Shown: positions 52,770-61,850 of the stretch, piece by piece
Layout: each line of letters starts with the position of its first letter
Position numbering within the stretch: the first letter of the stretch is position 1
Source of the DNA: DAOTVX01 sp034436015
GTDB lineage: Bacteria > Chloroflexota > Anaerolineae > Anaerolineales > Villigracilaceae
Assembly (NCBI GenBank): GCA_034436015.1
Contig: DAOTWG010000031.1
Location: forward strand, 1-64,000
DNA length: 64,000 nucleotides
Reading direction: 5' to 3'
The notes under the pieces: generated by a model
The model's database searches: none
Told to the model about the DNA's origin: nothing
The model's input: only the letters and a program-made list of their open reading frames with translations
Translations under genes and position numbers: made by a program

Positions 52770-53723
52770 CTAGCCCAGACCGGTGATCTGTTGTCGCAGA
52801 ATCTCCGCCGAACGTTCCAGAGCCTTCTGTTCCTCAGGCGAGAGCGGCGCGGTGACGATACTTTTTATACCGCCTTGGCCAACAATCGCCGGCACGCCTA
52901 GGCATACATCGCGCAGACCGTATTCGCCGTCCAACAGGGTCGAAATGGTCAACACACTGTTCTGGTCTTGCAAGATAGCACTCACAATACGCACCAGTGC
53001 CATCCCGATCCCAAAGTAAGTGGCTCCTTTGTAGTCGATGATATGGTAGGCCGAATCCCGCACCGCCTGAACGATGCGTTCGCGCTCAATACGCCAGTTG
53101 GGGCAGCGGTGGCAGAGCGGACAGTACTGATCGATGGGTACACCGGCAATATGGGTCAGCGACCAGGCCGCCACCTCGCTGTCGCCATGTTCGCCCAGCA
53201 CATACGCGTGGACGTTGGTCACGTCCACTTGGCAGTGCCGGCTAAGAAGGTAACGAAAACGGGCGCTATCCAACACGGTGCCGGAACCGAGAATACGCCC
53301 CCTTGGCCACCCTGACCGTTTGAGCGCGAGGTAGGTCAGCACGTCTACCGGATTGGTCACGATGACCAACACCGCCGAAGAGTTCTGCGCGACGATGTCG
53401 TCCACAACGGAGGAGACAATCGCAGCGTTTCGCTGGAGCAAGGCTAGACGTGTCTCGCCTGGCGCCTGTTTGGCGCCTGCGGTCATGACAATGACCTGTG
53501 CGTCGGCGTAGTCTTCCTTTTCGCCCACGCGAATCTGCACAGGGGGATAAAACGGCATACCATGCGCCAGATCGAGCGCCTGGCCGATAGCCAGATCGCG
53601 GTTGGCGTCCAGAAGGCAAATTTCGTCCGCGACACCGCGCTGGGCAAGGGCATACGCAAAAGTTGAGCCCACTGCACCTGCTCCCACAATGACAACTTTC
53701 CTAGCTCGCCAGAAGGTTTCCAT
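52770..53723 (-). CDS. ldh: L-lactate dehydrogenase
   Basis: 317 residues. NAD-binding motif VVIVGAGAVGSTFAYALAQR at residues 9-28. The substrate loop reads MTAGAKQAPGETRLALLQRN; Gln in this loop marks lactate dehydrogenase, where malate dehydrogenase has Arg. VTNPVDVLTYLALKRSG and LGEHGDSEVAAWS (catalytic His) follow. It reduces pyruvate to L-lactate and re-oxidises NADH in fermentation. GGAGGGCCT precedes the ATG at 53723; the longer frame upstream is rejected. Divergent from tsaD. Confidence 0.95.
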   Translation of the reverse strand: METFWRARKVVIVGAGAVGSTFAYALAQRGVADEICLLDANRDLAIGQALDLAHGMPFYPPVQIRVGEKEDYADAQVIVMTAGAKQAPGETRLALLQRNAAIVSSVVDDIVAQNSSAVLVIVTNPVDVLTYLALKRSGWPRGRILGSGTVLDSARFRYLLSRHCQVDVTNVHAYVLGEHGDSEVAAWSLTHIAGVPIDQYCPLCHRCPNWRIERERIVQAVRDSAYHIIDYKGATYFGIGMALVRIVSAILQDQNSVLTISTLLDGEYGLRDVCLGVPAIVGQGGIKSIVTAPLSPEEQKALERSAEILRQQITGLG

Positions 53724-53739
53724 AGGCCCTCCAACCGGA

Positions 53740-53768
53740 ATTGTACCGTGTCCCATCGCATTTGTCGA
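53740..53768 (-). promoter_or_regulatory. Promoter of ldh
   Basis: Minus strand TCGACA (53768-53763), 17 bases, TACAAT (53745-53740); +1 predicted about 9 bases before the ldh ATG, inside or just before the GGAGG site. Confidence 0.6.
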
Positions 53769-53770
53769 AT

Positions 53771-53799
53771 TTGGCGCGCCGGCCATCTTCGTTTATAAT
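53771..53799 (+). promoter_or_regulatory. TTGGCG-17-TATAAT promoter giving a leaderless tsaD mRNA
   Basis: TTGGCG (53771-53776), 17-base spacer, TATAAT (53794-53799). The tsaD ATG follows after 7 bases, so transcription should begin at the start codon. No Shine-Dalgarno sequence. Confidence 0.7.
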
Positions 53800-53806
53800 T
53801 GCGCTG

Positions 53807-54865
53807 ATGACTGTGTTCTCTCCTCTTCGTGTTCTCGCCATCGAAACTTCCTGTGACGAGACGGCGGCTGCCATTGTGGAGGATGGCCGCGTTCTGTTGG
53901 CCTCCACCGTTGCCTCGCAAATGGATATCCATGCCCGCTATGGTGGCGTGTTTCCTGAGGTGGCCTCTCGTCAACATATCCTTTCCATCACGCCGGTGGT
54001 CGAAACAACGCTCCGGCAAGCCGGCCTGACGCTCGCCGACCTGCACGTCATTGCCGCCACGCGTGGGCCGGGTTTGGTTGGCTCTTTGACGGTTGGCCTC
54101 AGTATGGCGAAGGGCCTGGCGCTGGGAAGCGGCTTGCCGTTGGTCGGAGTGAACCACCTGGAGGGGCATATTTATTCCGCCTGGCTATATCGGGCAGGTG
54201 AAACGCCTCCCCCCGAACCGCGTTTTCCGCTTCTTGTCCTGCTTGTTTCCGGCGGGCACACCGAACTGGATTTGATGACCGGTCATTTGACCTATCAACG
54301 TCTCGGCGCGACGCTGGACGATGCCGCCGGCGAGGCGTTTGACAAGGTGGCGCGTCTCCTCGATCTACCTTATCCCGGTGGGCCGAGCGTTCAGAAGGCT
54401 GCACAGGAGGGTAATCCAAAGGTTTTCTCTTTCCCGCGCGCCTGGCTGGAAGGGACATACAATTTCTCTTTCTCCGGTTTGAAGACAGCCGTTCTCTATG
54501 AGGTGAGGCGGTTACAGCGAGAAGGCAAAGCACTTCCGGTCGCCGATCTGGCTGCTTCCTTTCAAGAGGCGGTTGTTGAGGTGCTGTTCGAGAAGACCAT
54601 GCAGGCGGCGCGGCGGTATGGCGTAGCGGACATTCTCATCGCGGGTGGGGTATCGGCCAATCGCGCCCTGCGCGCGGCGTTTGAGGCGCAAACCGAATTC
54701 CCTATCCACATCCCGCCTCTTTACCTTTGCACCGACAACGCTGCCATGGCCGCGGCTGCCGCCTACTACCGCTTCCTACATGGGCAGGTGGATGATTGGG
54801 GCATAGACGCCCTCCCTACCTGGCCGTTACAGGAGTGCCGTCTGCCCGAAGCACAAACTGGCTGA
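53807..54865 (+). CDS. tsaD: tRNA N6-adenosine threonylcarbamoyltransferase TsaD
   Basis: 352 residues. It transfers threonylcarbamoyl to A37 of ANN-decoding tRNAs, with TsaB/E/C. Motifs: LAIETSCDETAAAIVEDGRV, HARYGGVFPEVASRQH, VGVNHLEGHIYSAW with metal ligands H117 and H121, LVSGGHTELDLM, GEAFDKVARLLDLPYPGGPS and IAGGVSANRALR. The ATG at 53807 is right after the promoter and matches the family start. mutY begins 10 bases after its stop. Confidence 0.97.
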   Translation: MTVFSPLRVLAIETSCDETAAAIVEDGRVLLASTVASQMDIHARYGGVFPEVASRQHILSITPVVETTLRQAGLTLADLHVIAATRGPGLVGSLTVGLSMAKGLALGSGLPLVGVNHLEGHIYSAWLYRAGETPPPEPRFPLLVLLVSGGHTELDLMTGHLTYQRLGATLDDAAGEAFDKVARLLDLPYPGGPSVQKAAQEGNPKVFSFPRAWLEGTYNFSFSGLKTAVLYEVRRLQREGKALPVADLAASFQEAVVEVLFEKTMQAARRYGVADILIAGGVSANRALRAAFEAQTEFPIHIPPLYLCTDNAAMAAAAAYYRFLHGQVDDWGIDALPTWPLQECRLPEAQTG

Positions 54866-54875
54866 TCGAATCTCC

Positions 54876-55973
54876 ATGCACACCGAATTGATGCGCTTTT
54901 TGCTTGCCTGGTACGAAAAGGAAGGGCGATGCCTGCCCTGGCGGCAGAGCGCCGATCCCTACGCCATCTGGATTTCTGAAATCATGCTCCAACAAACGCG
55001 CGTGACGACCGTCATTCCCTATTTCGAACGTTGGTTGGAGCGTTTTCCTACAGTCTTTGCGCTTGCCGAGGCCAGCGAGCAGGAAGCGCTCTCTGCCTGG
55101 GAGGGGTTGGGCTACTATCGGCGCGCGCGCAACCTGCAACGAGCTGCCAAAACTCTTGTAACCGAACATGGCGGCAACCTGCCGCGCGACGCGGAAGCCT
55201 GGCGCCGGTTGCCGGGTATCGGTCGGTACACCGCGAGCGCACTGGCGGCTCTCCTGGCAGGGCAAGATGAAGTGGCAATAGACGGGAATGCAAAACGAGT
55301 GCTCAGTCGCGTCTACGATATTGCCGAGCCGGTGGACGCTCCAAGCGGCGAGCGGGCCGTGATCGCGCGAGCGCAGGAGAATCTACCTGCCGGCCGCGCT
55401 GCCGACTACAACCAGGCACTCATGGACCTGGGTGCCTTGATCTGCACCCCGCGCGCGCCTCGCTGTGAGGTATGTCCGCTGAGTCCTCTGTGCCGCGCAC
55501 GCGCGCAGGGCTTGCAAGAACAACGCCCTGTGACTCGTCCTCGGCGCGCCCTTCCCGCTTATCTGGTCGTCGCGGCCGTCATTTGCCGGAGTGGAAAATA
55601 CCTCTTGGCTCAACGTCCGTTGCAAGGCTTGCTTGGCGGCATGTGGGAATTCCCCGGCGGCAAGGTGCAGGATGGCGAAAGCCTGGAGGACGCCCTGCGC
55701 CGCGAAATCGAAGAAGAATTGGGAACGCAAGTCGCAGTCGGCGCGGCCATTGGCGTCTATCGTCACGCCTACTCTCATTTTCGCATCGTTCTGCATGCCT
55801 TCCATTGCGAACTGACCGGCGCAGAGCCGCGTCCGTTGCAGGTCGCGGCATTGCAGTGGTTAACCGTTGAGGACATGAAAGATTATCCAATGGGCCGGGT
55901 GGACAGACGTATTGTAGAGAGTCTGGTCGGTGCGCGGAAGACAGAGTCGAGCGCCGAGCCGCGGGCAGGGTAG
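54876..55973 (+). CDS. mutY: A/G-specific adenine glycosylase MutY
   Basis: 365 residues. It removes adenine paired with 8-oxoguanine. HhH-GPD domain: SADPYAIWISEIMLQQTRVT, RLPGIGRYTASALAALLAGQ and DEVAIDGNAKRVLSR (catalytic Asp). The 4Fe-4S cluster is CTPRAPRCEVCPLSPLC. The C-terminal NUDIX-like 8-oxoG domain has GLLGGMWEFPGGKVQDGESL and EDALRREIEEELG. Partner in the tsaD-mutY operon. Reading starts MHTELMRFLLAWYEKEGRCL, normal for the family. Confidence 0.97.
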   Translation: MHTELMRFLLAWYEKEGRCLPWRQSADPYAIWISEIMLQQTRVTTVIPYFERWLERFPTVFALAEASEQEALSAWEGLGYYRRARNLQRAAKTLVTEHGGNLPRDAEAWRRLPGIGRYTASALAALLAGQDEVAIDGNAKRVLSRVYDIAEPVDAPSGERAVIARAQENLPAGRAADYNQALMDLGALICTPRAPRCEVCPLSPLCRARAQGLQEQRPVTRPRRALPAYLVVAAVICRSGKYLLAQRPLQGLLGGMWEFPGGKVQDGESLEDALRREIEEELGTQVAVGAAIGVYRHAYSHFRIVLHAFHCELTGAEPRPLQVAALQWLTVEDMKDYPMGRVDRRIVESLVGARKTESSAEPRAG

Positions 55974-56080
55974 TCATCCTATCCAATTCCGGTTAGAATT
56001 GACGCATCCTGAAGATACAGGAGCACGGCGAACGCGAGAGCATTCTTTCCATCCGGCTGCGGCGGTAAGGAGAGGAAAGA

Positions 56081-56833
56081 TTGATCTGGCGCTTGCTGGG
56101 TTCCGGGAGGTCCTTCTTGAACATCGTCCCCGAAGAGGAAAGTGAAACCGCCGCCTCGCTGGTCCAACGTCTAGGGCTTCCCTTCACAGACTTGTTGCTG
56201 GTCAAACGAGCGCTGACGCACCGTTCCTACCTAAACGAGCACCCGGAAGCGCTGGAGGATAACGAACGTCTGGAGTTCCTTGGCGACGCCGTGTTAGACT
56301 TCATCGTTGGCGCATGGCTGTACAACCGCTTTCCGGAAATGCTCGAGGGCGACTTGACGCGCCTGCGCGCGGCGCTGGTCTGTACGGAGCAATTGGCCGA
56401 CTTCGCTCGCGCCTTGCAGTTGGGAAAAGCTATGTTGCTCGGACATGGGGAGGTTCAAAACGGCGGGCGTGAGCGTGCCATCCTTTTGTGCTCTGCCTTC
56501 GAAGCGCTGATTGGGGCGCTTTACCTACAAGCCGGCGTTCAGGCGGTCCAAGAGTTTGTCCATCCCCTCCTCGAACGTGCCGCCGAATCGCTCTTGCGCC
56601 ATGCCACCTTGCAAGATCCAAAAAGCCGTTTGCAGGAGTGGTCACAACAGCAAAAACTCGGCCTGCCCCACTACGTCACGGTGCAGGTAGATGGCCCAGA
56701 GCATGCCCGTCGCTTCGAGGTCGAGGTGTATATCAACGGTCAATGCTACGGGCGTGGCCGCGGCCACAGCAAGCATGAGGCCGCGCGACAGGCCGCCGAA
56801 GCCGCCTTGATCCATATCCAGCAAGGGGAGTGA
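56081..56833 (+). CDS. rnc: Ribonuclease III
   Basis: 250 residues. Catalytic RNase III domain with LTHRSYLNEHPEALEDNERL and EFLGDAVLDFIVGAWLYNRF (signature), then a double-stranded RNA-binding domain at the C-terminus (DPKSRLQEWSQQQKLGLPHY, GHSKHEAARQAAEAALIHIQ). It processes rRNA and other duplex RNA. Start is taken as TTG at 56081 behind GGAGAGGAAAGA; another TTG lies 13 codons later. smc follows 10 bases after the stop, a common neighbour. Confidence 0.95.
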   Translation: MIWRLLGSGRSFLNIVPEEESETAASLVQRLGLPFTDLLLVKRALTHRSYLNEHPEALEDNERLEFLGDAVLDFIVGAWLYNRFPEMLEGDLTRLRAALVCTEQLADFARALQLGKAMLLGHGEVQNGGRERAILLCSAFEALIGALYLQAGVQAVQEFVHPLLERAAESLLRHATLQDPKSRLQEWSQQQKLGLPHYVTVQVDGPEHARRFEVEVYINGQCYGRGRGHSKHEAARQAAEAALIHIQQGE

Positions 56834-56842
56834 CCGACGCCC

Positions 56843-59800
56843 ATGCCTTTGCGACTGAAATCGCTGGAGTTGCACGGCTACAAAACCTTTGCCGCCAAAA
56901 CCGTCTTCGAGTTTGCGGCCGGCGTTACTGCCATTGTAGGCCCGAATGGTTCAGGAAAGTCGAACATCGCAGATGCCATTCGCTGGGTGTTAGGGGAGCA
57001 GTCCTATGGCCTGTTGCGTGCCAAGAAGACCGAAGATATGATCTTTGCCGGTTCCGAGCAACGGCCGCGCGCCGGTATGGCCTCTGCGACTATTCTTTTC
57101 GACAACAGCGACAACTGGTTGCCTGTGGACTTCAGCGAGGTAGCCTTGACACGGCGCGCCTATCGTGATGGCCGCAATGAATACTTGCTCAACGGTCAGC
57201 AGGTGCGCCTGAAGGACATCAACGAGCTTTTGGCGCAATCGGGCCTCGCGGAACGCACGTATACCATCCTGGGGCAAGGGTTGGTGGACGCCTCGCTGGC
57301 GCTCAAGGCCGACGAACGCCGCCGTCTCTTCGAGGAGGCTGCCGGCATCGGCCTCTACCGTGCCCGCCGCGAGGAGACGTTGCGCCGCCTGGAGACGACG
57401 CGGCGTAACCTGGATCGCGTTCTCGATATTCTGGCCGAACTGGAGCCGCGCCTGAAGAGCCTCGAACGGCAGGCGCGACGCGCTCGAGAGTACGCCCAGA
57501 TTCGCGCTGACCTGGAGTTATTGCTGCGCGATTGGTATGGTTACCACTGGCATCGCGCCCAGCGGGAATTCCATCAGGCGCAAGAGATGGCGCGGCGACA
57601 GGAAGAACGTCTGCAACAGGCCCGCCAGGAATACCAACATATCAGTAACGAAATGGGCCGGTTTCGCGCTCATCTGACCACCCTGCGCGCCCGTTTGAAC
57701 GAATGGCGCCGTCAATCGGCGCTGCTGCACAATCGGCGTGAGCGCATCGGGCGCGATCTGGCCGTGTTGGACGAGCGCCAACGCGCGTTGCAGGAGATGT
57801 TGCGACAAACTGCCGGTCAACGTGCCCTGGTCGAGAAGGAATGGCAACTGGCCCAGGAACGACTGGCGGAGAGCGAGGGTGAAGTCGCTCGCTTGCAGGC
57901 TGAAGATGAGGAAGCCCAACGGCAACGGCAGAGCGCGCAGGAGCAATACCAACGGCGGTTGCGCGAACGCGCCGACGTCGAACAGAACCTGCAACGCGAG
58001 CGCCGCCGCTGGGATGAGGTCCACTCCGCCCGCCTGCAGGCGCAAGCGCGGCTGGAAGAACTCCAACGCCACCTGGAAACCCGCCAACAGAAACTGAGCG
58101 CCATAGATGCTGCCATCGCCGGCGCCGAGGAAGAACAGCGCCAAGCTGAAAAGGACTATCAGGTCGCCGTGCAAGCGCGTCAGAAAGCCGAAGCGGCGCA
58201 TCGGCAAGGCGAACAGGCGTGCCAAGAGGCCCGACAACGCCTGAACGAGCTGGAGGCTCGGCGTCGGGAGTGCCTGGCCGAGCGCGCCCAAAAAGACGCC
58301 GAACGCGCGCGCTTGCAGGCACAGCTGGAAGTGCTGGAGCAGGCCGAGCGTTCCCTGACCGGTTATGCCGAAGGAACGCGCCTACTATTGAAGGCCGGAG
58401 AAAAGAGACAGTTGCCAGGCGCGCGCGGGGCGCTCTCGGCACTCCTCGAGATGCCCGCCGCACTGGAAACCGCCATCGCTGCCGCCCTAGGCGAATACTT
58501 GGACGCGATTGTGCTTGCTTCCAACCAGGATGCCGAACGGGCGTTGTTGCTGCTGGAAGAGAACCCAGGCGGGCGTGCTGCCCTCTTACCTCTCGATACC
58601 TTGAGGCCGCTCAAGCTGCTTACTGCACCGCCGCAGGCAGGCTGCCTGGGCGTGGCTGCTGCACTGGTCCAAGAGCCGCCGGAACTGCGCTCTGTGGTGG
58701 ACCTCTTGCTTGGGCAGACGTTGATCGTGGAAGACCGCGCCGCGGCGCGCCGGATTCTGACAGGCCTGCCCTCTTCGGCGCGAGCCGTGACCGTGCGCGG
58801 CGAAGTCTTCAGCGCGGCCGGTCCAGTTCTGGCCGGGACGCCGCAAGGCGCGCCATCGTTGGCCCGGTCGCGTCAACGACGCGAACTCCAGGAGAGCCTC
58901 TCGCGTCTGGGAGAGGAACTGGCAGCATTGGAGGAGACTCTACGCCGCAAGGATGGGGAAAGCGAGCGCGCCCGTCAGCGGTTGGAGGCGATCGAGAAGG
59001 ACGTGGCCGAAAAGCGCCGGGCGGTGGAGACGGCAATCGCCGCCGAGCGGCAGACTCAGGTCCGGCTGGAATCGGCGCGGCGGCGGCGGGAGTGGGAAAA
59101 AAGTCGGAAGGCCGAGCTGGAGCAGGAACAGAGGCGCGCCCAACAGGAGCAGGAGACCGCCGCCCGCGCTCTTTCCCAATCCGCAACCCAGTTAGAAGAA
59201 GTCGAACAGCGCCTCCGTGCGCTGACAGGGACGCTCGCCGCGCTCGCGCTGGATGAACTGCAGCACGCCGTGAGCCATTGGAGCACGCGGGCAGCGGTGG
59301 TTGAGCGCGCTCTACGTGATGCGCGCGCCCGGCGCGAGGAACAACGGCAGGCGCTTCGGCGGCTGGAGGAGCAAAAAGATTTGTTGGAGCGGCGAGGGAA
59401 GGAAACCGAGGAAGCCCTAATGGCTCTCGCCGCGGAGAGGGAATCGCTGCGAGGCCAGGAAGCCGAGACACAGACACAACTGGAGGCCGTCCGCCAATTG
59501 CTCGAACCTGCCGAAAGAGAAGTGGAGAACGCTGAAGCGCAAGAGGCCGCCATACAATCGCGCCTGAGCAGCGCCCAGCAAGCCCTCTCGCTCATGGAAC
59601 ACCAGTACAATCAGGTGCAGTTGGAGGTAGAACGCAAGCGCGAGGCGCTGGAGTCGCTGCGAAAGAAAATCGAGGATGACTTTGGCTTGGTCGAATTTAA
59701 ATACCTGGATTCCATTAGCGGGCCGCTGCCGTTGCCGTTCGAGGGCATGGTGCAACAGCTGCCCACGCTGACCGAGTTGCCGCCTGATCTGGAAGAGAAT

Positions 59801-60454
59801 TTGAACCGTCAGCGCGGTTTGTTGCGCCGACTTGGGCCCGTCAACCCGGAGGCAGAGCAAGAGTATGAATCCCTGCAGGAACGCTATGGTTTTCTTCAGG
59901 CCCAACTACAGGATTTGCGCGAGGCCGAAACCGATCTGCGTCAGGTCATTGCTGAATTGGATGAACGCACCCGGCGCGAGTTTCAGCGAACGTTCGAGGC
60001 TGTGGCGGAGGAGTTCCATACCATCTTTCGCCGTTTGTTCGGCGGCGGCGCGGCGCGAGTGGTGTTGACCGACCCTGCTGATCTGACGACCACCGGCATT
60101 GACATCGAAGCGCGCCTGCCAGGCCGCCGCGAGCAAGGGCTGGCGTTGCTTTCCGGCGGCGAACGCAGCCTGACGGCCATAGCGCTGGTGTTTGCCCTGC
60201 TCAAAGTTTCGCCGACCCCGCTCTGTGTCCTGGATGAGGTGGATGCCATGCTGGATGAAGCCAATGTTGGCCGCTTTCGTGAGATGCTGGTGGAGTTGAG
60301 CCAGAAGACGCAGTTCATCGTCATTACGCACAATCGCAACACAGTCCAAGCGGCCGATGTCATCTACGGTGTGACCATGAGCCGTGATTCCACCAGTCAG
60401 GTCATTAGCCTGCGACTGGATGAGGTTTCCGAGAAGTATTTGCACAACGGATGA
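56843..60454 (+). CDS. smc: Chromosome segregation protein SMC
   Basis: 1203 residues. Walker A VGPNGSGKSN at 32-41 within RLKSLELHGYKTFAAKTVFE context. Two long coiled coils (about 165-500 and 680-1010, very rich in Arg, Glu, Gln, Ala) flank a hinge at about 510-660 (GARGALSALLEMPAALETAI). C-terminal ABC half: signature LSGGERSLTAIALVFAL near 1103 and Walker B CVLDEVDAMLDEAN. It condenses and segregates chromosomes with ScpA/B. It is likely co-transcribed with rnc. Confidence 0.97.
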   Translation: MPLRLKSLELHGYKTFAAKTVFEFAAGVTAIVGPNGSGKSNIADAIRWVLGEQSYGLLRAKKTEDMIFAGSEQRPRAGMASATILFDNSDNWLPVDFSEVALTRRAYRDGRNEYLLNGQQVRLKDINELLAQSGLAERTYTILGQGLVDASLALKADERRRLFEEAAGIGLYRARREETLRRLETTRRNLDRVLDILAELEPRLKSLERQARRAREYAQIRADLELLLRDWYGYHWHRAQREFHQAQEMARRQEERLQQARQEYQHISNEMGRFRAHLTTLRARLNEWRRQSALLHNRRERIGRDLAVLDERQRALQEMLRQTAGQRALVEKEWQLAQERLAESEGEVARLQAEDEEAQRQRQSAQEQYQRRLRERADVEQNLQRERRRWDEVHSARLQAQARLEELQRHLETRQQKLSAIDAAIAGAEEEQRQAEKDYQVAVQARQKAEAAHRQGEQACQEARQRLNELEARRRECLAERAQKDAERARLQAQLEVLEQAERSLTGYAEGTRLLLKAGEKRQLPGARGALSALLEMPAALETAIAAALGEYLDAIVLASNQDAERALLLLEENPGGRAALLPLDTLRPLKLLTAPPQAGCLGVAAALVQEPPELRSVVDLLLGQTLIVEDRAAARRILTGLPSSARAVTVRGEVFSAAGPVLAGTPQGAPSLARSRQRRELQESLSRLGEELAALEETLRRKDGESERARQRLEAIEKDVAEKRRAVETAIAAERQTQVRLESARRRREWEKSRKAELEQEQRRAQQEQETAARALSQSATQLEEVEQRLRALTGTLAALALDELQHAVSHWSTRAAVVERALRDARARREEQRQALRRLEEQKDLLERRGKETEEALMALAAERESLRGQEAETQTQLEAVRQLLEPAEREVENAEAQEAAIQSRLSSAQQALSLMEHQYNQVQLEVERKREALESLRKKIEDDFGLVEFKYLDSISGPLPLPFEGMVQQLPTLTELPPDLEENLNRQRGLLRRLGPVNPEAEQEYESLQERYGFLQAQLQDLREAETDLRQVIAELDERTRREFQRTFEAVAEEFHTIFRRLFGGGAARVVLTDPADLTTTGIDIEARLPGRREQGLALLSGGERSLTAIALVFALLKVSPTPLCVLDEVDAMLDEANVGRFREMLVELSQKTQFIVITHNRNTVQAADVIYGVTMSRDSTSQVISLRLDEVSEKYLHNG

Positions 60455-60709
60455 ACTTTCTCGTCATCTTATAGAGATTGCTCGTCAGGAGAGAATGCCG
60501 CTGTAAGGAGGCTCGTGTGCCGCCGAGTGCGAGGATTCGGTGGCCTAGAAATCCTACCTTTAGGATGGAGTGGGCGCCCCGCCCTGTAATTGGAGTTGTG
60601 AGCAACTCCTACGAAAAGAAGTAGGGCAAACGCCGCGAGAATTCGTGTTCTTTGCGGCAAGTTTGTACCACACAGGAATGAGCGTTCTTGATTATGAAGG
60701 AAAATCGCG

Positions 60710-61798
60710 ATGATTCTGGCTGAAGTTACTGTTCCTCTTTTGAACGCCAATGAGCCGGAGGCGCGTCTGGTGGAGGTGCATGTCCGGGATGGACAGGCAG
60801 TGGAACAGGGAGCGTTGCTGTTCACGATTGAGACGACCAAGGCGGCTATGGACATCGAAGCGCCGGTCGGCGGATTCGTGCGTCTCTTGGCGCGCCCGGG
60901 TGAAACGTTGATGGTAGGCGCACGGTTGGCGGTGATCGCCGAGAGCGCGGAGGAACCGCTGGCGTTGCCTGAGCAAACGCTGCAGGAAGAGAAACCCGCT
61001 TTGCGCATCACGCGGCCGGCGCGTGCGCTGGCCGAATCGCTAGGGGTTGATCTTACTACCTTACCGACCGATCGGCTCATCACCGAAGAAGTGGTGCGCA
61101 GCCTGGCTGAAGCGTCGGCAATGGAACTCGAACTGCCAGCCGCCGATAAACCGTATTTGTTGATTTACGGCGGCGGCGGTCATGCTAAGTCGTTGATGGA
61201 AATGGCGCGCGCCACGGGGCGGTTTACGTTGGCCGGTATCGTAGATGATAACATTTTACCCGGCACGCGCGTCCTGGATGTGCCGGTTCTCGGTGGGCGC
61301 GTTGTTCTTGCTGCGCTGCGCGCGCGCGGCGTTGAACTGGCCGCGAACGGCGTGGGCGGCATCCTGGACATCAATGTGCGCGTGGGCATTTTCGCGCTTC
61401 TGGAGGAACATGGGTTTCGTTTGCCATCGCTTGTTCACCCACGCGCCACCGTCGAACCAAGTGCGACCATCGGCGATGGCGCGCAGGTCTTCGCCAACGC
61501 CTACGTCGGCTCGCAGTCTGTGTTACATCCAAAGTGCATGGTCAACACAGGGGCCGTTGTTTCCCACGATTGCGAGATTGGTCCGTATACGCACATTGCT
61601 CCTGGCGCGTTGCTGGCGGGACATGTCCGCGTGGGCGAACGTACACTGATCGGCATGGGTGTGACCACCGCCGTCGGGGTGCGCATCGGCTCTTCCGTGC
61701 GCGTAGGGAACAGCGCCATCCTCCTTGCTGATGTGCCGGATGGCGTCATCGTCCAGGCCGGCCGCTTCTGGACCGGTCGGGCGGAGGAGCGACATTGA
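60710..61798 (+). CDS. Fusion: lipoyl domain + E3-binding domain + NeuD-type sugar O-acyltransferase
   Basis: 362 residues. Residues 1-78 are a lipoyl/biotinyl domain with the modifiable lysine K44 in FTIETTKAAMDIEAPVGG. Residues about 97-133 are a peripheral-subunit-binding (E3BD) helical pair: ITRPARALAESLGVDLTTLP and TDRLITEEVVRSL. From residue 148 a NeuD-like acyltransferase begins: YLLIYGGGGHAKSLMEMARA, then a left-handed beta-helix with hexapeptide repeats (ATVEPSATIGDGAQVFANAY, VSHDCEIGPYTHIAPGALLA, GVRIGSSVRVGNSAIL). NeuD-type enzymes acetylate sugars at UDP-sugar or sialic acid-like precursors. A lipoyl arm here is unusual. AAGGAAAATCGCG precedes the ATG. ThyX-like gene follows. Confidence 0.88.
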   Translation: MILAEVTVPLLNANEPEARLVEVHVRDGQAVEQGALLFTIETTKAAMDIEAPVGGFVRLLARPGETLMVGARLAVIAESAEEPLALPEQTLQEEKPALRITRPARALAESLGVDLTTLPTDRLITEEVVRSLAEASAMELELPAADKPYLLIYGGGGHAKSLMEMARATGRFTLAGIVDDNILPGTRVLDVPVLGGRVVLAALRARGVELAANGVGGILDINVRVGIFALLEEHGFRLPSLVHPRATVEPSATIGDGAQVFANAYVGSQSVLHPKCMVNTGAVVSHDCEIGPYTHIAPGALLAGHVRVGERTLIGMGVTTAVGVRIGSSVRVGNSAILLADVPDGVIVQAGRFWTGRAEERH

Positions 61799-61850
61799 GA
61801 GAGACCATGCCGCTCGCTATGGAGACAGCCGTAAAACCAGGAAACTACCT

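Noticed and set aside
58219..59256. 345-aa plus-strand ORF inside smc
   Set aside because: Off-frame shadow of the SMC coiled coil, no motif, no ribosome binding site.
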